Source: an uncultured Candidatus Woesearchaeota archaeon
GTDB taxonomy: Archaea > Nanobdellota > Nanobdellia > Woesearchaeales > 21-14-0-10-32-9
Length of the DNA stretch: 7,719 nucleotides
Direction: 5' to 3'
NCBI GenBank assembly: GCA_903891505.1
Contig: CAITEO010000003.1
Location: 1-7,719 of the forward strand
Shown: positions 5,040 to 7,719 of the stretch, one piece after another
Layout of the letters: every line of letters begins with the position of its first letter
How positions within the stretch are numbered: the first letter of the stretch is position 1
Notes under the pieces: model-generated
The model's input: only the letters and a program-made list of their open reading frames with translations
The model's database searches: none
Told to the model about the DNA's origin: nothing
Made by a program: the position numbers and the translations under genes

Positions 5040-6893
5040 ATGGCAAAAAAGAATAAAAAAGAGGACAACCACAGTCAAGAGCATAGTAAAGAGCATCATA
5101 GTGCTGCAGATTCTATACGTGAAATAGAAGAGCAGTTTCCAGACATTCCTGATGAAGCTAAAAAGAAGCTTGAACATATAAAAAACAAGATAGACAAATT
5201 CAAGGACAAGCTACTTGAGAAATTCGAGGAAAATATTCTAGGCATCGCGCTTTTGCCTCCAAGTAAAGATGATGAAAAAAAGGAGAAGATTAACCTTCTG
5301 ATTCTAGTTGATGATGCTGATAGCAAAAAAATGAGCAAGGATGAGCTTAGAGATAAGTTAACTGAATTAATAAACGCGATTGGAAAAGAAACTGATGAGT
5401 CCTTAAATCCAGAAACTTTGTTATTGACAGATTTATGGCAGAACTGCTATGATGCGAAGTATGATTTGTTGCAAGTCATTGCATCATCCGCTACAATCTT
5501 CGATAAAGGCATGTTAGCTGCAATAAAACTCTCAGAGATACACAAGACCATGGTTCTCAAGAAGTTTGAAAAATACATAGTTTCCTACGTTTTGGCAGGA
5601 AGCCTTGTTCAAGGTAAAGCAACTCCCGAATCTGATATTGATGTATTCCTCGTCATTGATGATACTGATGTAAAAAAAATGACACGTGGCGAACTCAAAG
5701 AAAAACTTCGAGCAATAATCATAGGTATGGGAATTGATGCAGGAAAGATGACTGGAATTGAAAACAAAATCAACATCCAAGTCTACATCCTAACTGATTT
5801 CTGGGAAAGCATAAGAGAAGCAAACCCAGTAATATTTACTTTCTTAAGAGATGGAATTCCCCTTTATGATAGAGGAATATTCATGCCTTGGAAACAATTA
5901 CTCCAAATGGGCAGAATTAAACCAAGCCCTGAAGCAATAGATATGTTCATGCATTCAGGCGACCAAGTAATGGAGAGAGTCAAATACAAATTAAAAGAAA
6001 TAGGAATGGAAGACTTCTTCTGGGCAGCAGTTACAACAAGCCAAGCAGCAATAATGCTATACGGCTTGCCGCCGCCAACTCCAAAAGAAACTCCTGAACT
6101 TATTAGACAAATCTTCGTAAAAAAAGAAAAAATCCTAGAAGAAAAATACGTAAAGACTGTTGAAAAAATCCTAAAGACAAGAAAAGACATGGAGCACGGA
6201 ACAAAGAAAGACATAACAGGTCAAGAAATTGATGAGCTTTATGACGAAACTGATGCATTCTTGAAGAGAACAAAAACTCTCTTTGAAGATATTGATACAA
6301 TAAAACAAAAAGAAGAACTTGTCAAAATACACGACGATGTACTTCTTGCTGTAAGAGAAGTGCTAAAACTAGATGACTTACCAGAAGTCAAAGAGGAAGA
6401 GCTTCTTGAAACATTCAAGCATAAGTTCATCAATTCAGGCAAATTGCCTCCGTCAGTATTAACTGAACTAAAAGATCTTGACAAGGCCAAAGCAGACTTC
6501 ATTTCAGGCAAGCTAACAAAAGCAGAGATGAACAAAGAAGTTCAGAATGCACGTGCAATGATACGAAAACTTATTGAGTATGTACAAAGAACCCGAAGCC
6601 GCGAGATGGAACAAGTAAAACTCAGAGTAAAGTATGGCACAAAGTTTGGCGAAGTTATAGTATTAAATGACCAAGTGTTCATAGTTATGGATCTTGAGCA
6701 ACAAGAAAAAATATTTAGACGGGGCAAGATCGATGAATTAGGAAAGATAACAAACCTAAAAGATAGTACAATAGACGAGCTTGAGAAAGAATTAGCAAAG
6801 CCATTCAAACCTAGAAAAGTATTTATATCAAACACCCTAATGGTTAGCTTAGACAATGCATTCGGAAGCACAGTCGAAATATTGATGAACTAA
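5040..6893 (+). CDS. Tandem nucleotidyltransferase-fold protein with HEPN-like domain
   Basis: Numbered from ATG 5040, this is 617 residues. A charged His/Lys-rich tail and coil (1-60) come first. Residues 62-165 and 175-290 are an internal duplication, both carrying a 'LVDDAD/VIDDTD-KKM-ELKEKL' segment and an 'LTDLW/LTDFW' strand. The second copy has the nucleotidyltransferase signature, GS at 187-188 and SDIDV with Asp199 and Asp201. The usual third acidic residue appears replaced by Asn245 or Gln247. The first copy has lost all these residues and looks like a pseudoenzyme. Residues about 300-425 resemble a HEPN helical domain, with SQAAIMLYGLPPPTPKETPEL and R381-KDME-H386 fitting the R-x4-H ribonuclease motif. 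A small domain follows at about 520-617. MNT-HEPN pairs act as toxin-antitoxin or nucleotidyl-transfer systems, but related long fused proteins occur widely in archaea, so a housekeeping or regulatory role is equally possible. It has its own promoter and a long repeat-bearing leader. Confidence 0.85.
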   Translation: MAKKNKKEDNHSQEHSKEHHSAADSIREIEEQFPDIPDEAKKKLEHIKNKIDKFKDKLLEKFEENILGIALLPPSKDDEKKEKINLLILVDDADSKKMSKDELRDKLTELINAIGKETDESLNPETLLLTDLWQNCYDAKYDLLQVIASSATIFDKGMLAAIKLSEIHKTMVLKKFEKYIVSYVLAGSLVQGKATPESDIDVFLVIDDTDVKKMTRGELKEKLRAIIIGMGIDAGKMTGIENKINIQVYILTDFWESIREANPVIFTFLRDGIPLYDRGIFMPWKQLLQMGRIKPSPEAIDMFMHSGDQVMERVKYKLKEIGMEDFFWAAVTTSQAAIMLYGLPPPTPKETPELIRQIFVKKEKILEEKYVKTVEKILKTRKDMEHGTKKDITGQEIDELYDETDAFLKRTKTLFEDIDTIKQKEELVKIHDDVLLAVREVLKLDDLPEVKEEELLETFKHKFINSGKLPPSVLTELKDLDKAKADFISGKLTKAEMNKEVQNARAMIRKLIEYVQRTRSREMEQVKLRVKYGTKFGEVIVLNDQVFIVMDLEQQEKIFRRGKIDELGKITNLKDSTIDELEKELAKPFKPRKVFISNTLMVSLDNAFGSTVEILMN

Positions 6894-6916
6894 AACTGCT
6901 AAGCTCAGAGTTAAAC

Positions 6917-6948
6917 TTTTATTTTTTATTACTATTTTTTACTTTTTC
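6917..6948 (+). terminator. T-rich terminator after the nucleotidyltransferase-HEPN gene
   Basis: Consecutive T runs (four, six, six and five T) begin about 20 bases past the TAA stop at 6891-6893. Runs of T without a required hairpin are the standard archaeal termination signal. The remainder of the gap to 7032 shows no convincing TATA box. Confidence 0.6.
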
Positions 6949-7020
6949 ATCAATAGTTATTGGTAAGTACATATTCATTCACAAAAGACGTGAGCTGTTA
7001 TTAACAATTAAATCATTTTC

Positions 7021-7025
7021 GGGGG
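7021..7025 (+). promoter_or_regulatory. Purine-rich ribosome-binding site of the CBS gene
   Basis: GGGGG stands 7 bases before ATG 7033, the right distance for a ribosome-binding site. It deviates from the GAGG/GGTG form used by the other genes and pairs only through G-C and G-U. Confidence 0.5.
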
Positions 7026-7032
7026 AAATAAT

Positions 7033-7488
7033 ATGAAAACAGGATACAAAGTTTCTGATATAATGACTGCAAGTCCAATCAAGATTGAGTCTGATTCTAA
7101 CGTACAACAATGCGCCGAAATAATGACAAAACAAAATGTTGGAAGTCTAATTGTGATGAAGAAAGGCAAATTCATAGGCTTTCTAACAGATGAAGATATA
7201 ATTCACAAAGTAGTTCTAAAGGATGTCTTACCTTCTAAGATAACCGTAGATAAAATTATGACCCCTCTAAAAGATATTGTCTCTATTGAACCAGATAAAG
7301 ACATATATGACGCGCTTGCTATGATGAAAGAAAATGATGTAAGGCGCCTTCCTGTGATGAAAAGCAACAATCTTCATGGGCTCATAACGAACAAAGACAT
7401 ACTACGAATACAGCCAGATCTCTTTGATCTTGTTGCTGATACACTAGACCTTCGCGAAGAGAAGAGAAAACTCAATTTGCTAGATTAA
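7033..7488 (+). CDS. Tandem CBS-domain protein
   Basis: This 151-residue protein consists of two CBS domains, at about residues 7-62 and 72-127. Each opens with an IMT motif (DIMTASP, KIMTPLK). Each ends with the typical G-h-h-T-x-x-D-I strand-turn-helix, GFLTDEDI at 49-56 and GLITNKDI at 116-123, and the second also has VRRLPVM at 103-109. A CBS pair forms a Bateman module that usually binds adenine nucleotides such as AMP, ATP or S-adenosylmethionine and acts as an energy or metabolite sensor. No enzymatic domain is attached. The charged tail (about 128-151) ends without a zinc ribbon or DNA-binding fold, so it probably works by binding a partner. The length is normal for stand-alone archaeal CBS proteins. 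The gene is preceded by a terminator and followed by a T-rich tract, so it is probably monocistronic. Ligand and partner cannot be read from the sequence. Confidence 0.9.
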   Translation: MKTGYKVSDIMTASPIKIESDSNVQQCAEIMTKQNVGSLIVMKKGKFIGFLTDEDIIHKVVLKDVLPSKITVDKIMTPLKDIVSIEPDKDIYDALAMMKENDVRRLPVMKSNNLHGLITNKDILRIQPDLFDLVADTLDLREEKRKLNLLD

Positions 7489-7635
7489 ATTTTTCAATTT
7501 TTTTATTCTTTTTGCCATTTTTTTCTTTATCTTCATACTTTTATCTTTTTTGCCTAATCTTTGCATTTTATTCTTACTCTTCTTATCTTTATAATCTTCA
7601 CTCTTTTCATCCAACACATATCGGCTGATATGCAC
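7480..7635 (-). CDS. Doubtful 51-residue lysine-rich small ORF
   Basis: This minus-strand frame runs from GTG 7635 to a TAG at 7482-7480 and overlaps the last 9 bases of the CBS gene. It begins VHISRYVLDEKSEDYKDKK and continues as a strongly basic, mostly lysine helix. In its favour, a TATA-like TATATAAAAA lies about 25 bases upstream (7664-7655), compatible with a leaderless GTG start. An in-frame GTG at 7617 and an ATG further in are alternative starts. Against it, any A-rich strand yields lysine-rich open frames, the same T-rich plus strand serves as a terminator zone, and the TATA box is better explained by the gene on the right. If real, the peptide would be a nucleic-acid-binding type by composition only. 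Confidence 0.25.
   Translation of the reverse strand: MHISRYVLDEKSEDYKDKKSKNKMQRLGKKDKSMKIKKKMAKRIKKLKNLI
7489..7582 (+). terminator. T-rich termination zone after the CBS gene
   Basis: Directly after the TAA stop comes a long pyrimidine-dominated stretch with T runs of five to seven, for example near 7490, 7497, 7517 and 7545. This is ample for archaeal T-tract termination. The length of the T bias is greater than termination needs, which is the reason the overlapping minus-strand ORF is worth noting. Confidence 0.55.
7617..7632. repeat. Inverted repeat CATATC-GGCT-GATATG
   Basis: Perfect 6-base arms surround a 4-base spacer, about 23 bases upstream of the TATA box at 7655. It may be an upstream operator for the right-hand gene or a small hairpin ending the T-rich zone. 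The support is limited because the arms are short. Confidence 0.3.
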
Positions 7636-7654
7636 CCCTCTTAATTAATAGAAA

Positions 7655-7664
7655 TTTTTATATA
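7655..7664 (+). promoter_or_regulatory. TATA box for the gene beyond the right edge
   Basis: TTTTTATATA preceded by the BRE-like TAGAAA is a good archaeal promoter on the plus strand. Transcription would start near 7688, leaving a leader of about 30 bases before the ribosome-binding site at 7710. The sequence is also TATA-like when read on the minus strand. Confidence 0.55.
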
Positions 7665-7709
7665 GTAGCTCTCGTCTAAAATTAGCATTCTTACAACAAA
7701 TTTATTGAC

Positions 7710-7715
7710 GAGGTG
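7710..7715 (+). promoter_or_regulatory. Ribosome-binding site of a gene starting past the window
   Basis: GAGGTG is an exact match to the archaeal Shine-Dalgarno core. No start codon follows within the last four bases, so the gene it serves must begin just after 7719. Confidence 0.6.
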
Positions 7716-7719
7716 CTAC

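Noticed and set aside
5864..6214. Long minus-strand open frame within the nucleotidyltransferase-HEPN gene (and similar ones at 6239-6535 and 6542-6871)
   Set aside because: Ser/Phe-rich antisense shadows of a lysine/glutamate-rich gene, without promoter or ribosome-binding site.

Overview
The window looks like a piece of a small-genome archaeon, most likely of the DPANN group (Woesearchaeota/Pacearchaeota-like). The evidence is an AT-rich composition, lysine-rich proteins, TATA boxes about 25 bases ahead of start codons, GAGG/GGTG ribosome-binding sites, poly-T tracts after genes, and a secreted protein with the KRGQVT-type membrane leader common in these genomes. The lineage is inferred from style, not from a marker gene. 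No rRNA, tRNA or CRISPR array is visible.

Layout, left to right. Bases 1 to about 130 are GC-rich and read as the end of a bacterial-type protein (possibly MarR-like). They then switch abruptly to AT-rich archaeal coding sequence, which suggests a chimeric assembly join. A coiled-coil protein missing its 5' end (to 1477) and a large membrane-anchored, heavily sequon-decorated surface protein (1516-3711) follow on the plus strand, 38 bases apart, and probably form one transcription unit. A convergent minus-strand gene (3845-4564) encodes an unrecognised helical cytosolic protein with a leaderless-type promoter.

The 463-base gap from 4565 to 5027 is the most striking part. Just upstream of the minus-strand promoter sits a 142-base element (4610-4751). 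It has perfect 10-base terminal inverted repeats and is flanked by a perfect 9-base direct repeat, the signature of a miniature inverted-repeat transposable element (MITE) with its target-site duplication. Its interior can fold into a closing stem, a hairpin capped by a GAAA tetraloop, and a GC-rich hairpin with two mutually exclusive pairings. To the right are a TATA box and a long leader holding three perfect copies of an 18-base repeat.

That leader precedes a 617-residue protein (5040-6893) with two tandem nucleotidyltransferase-fold domains, the first having lost its catalytic residues. A HEPN-like helical domain with an R-x4-H motif follows, and then a small C-terminal domain. A tandem-CBS-domain protein (7033-7488) comes next, then a T-rich terminator zone. 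That zone overlaps a doubtful 51-residue lysine-rich ORF on the minus strand. The window ends in a TATA box and a GAGGTG ribosome-binding site for a gene that starts just past the last base.

Functionally, the left pair is cell-envelope material. The nucleotidyltransferase/HEPN-like protein and the CBS protein are cytosolic and plausibly regulatory. Nothing ties the genes into one pathway.
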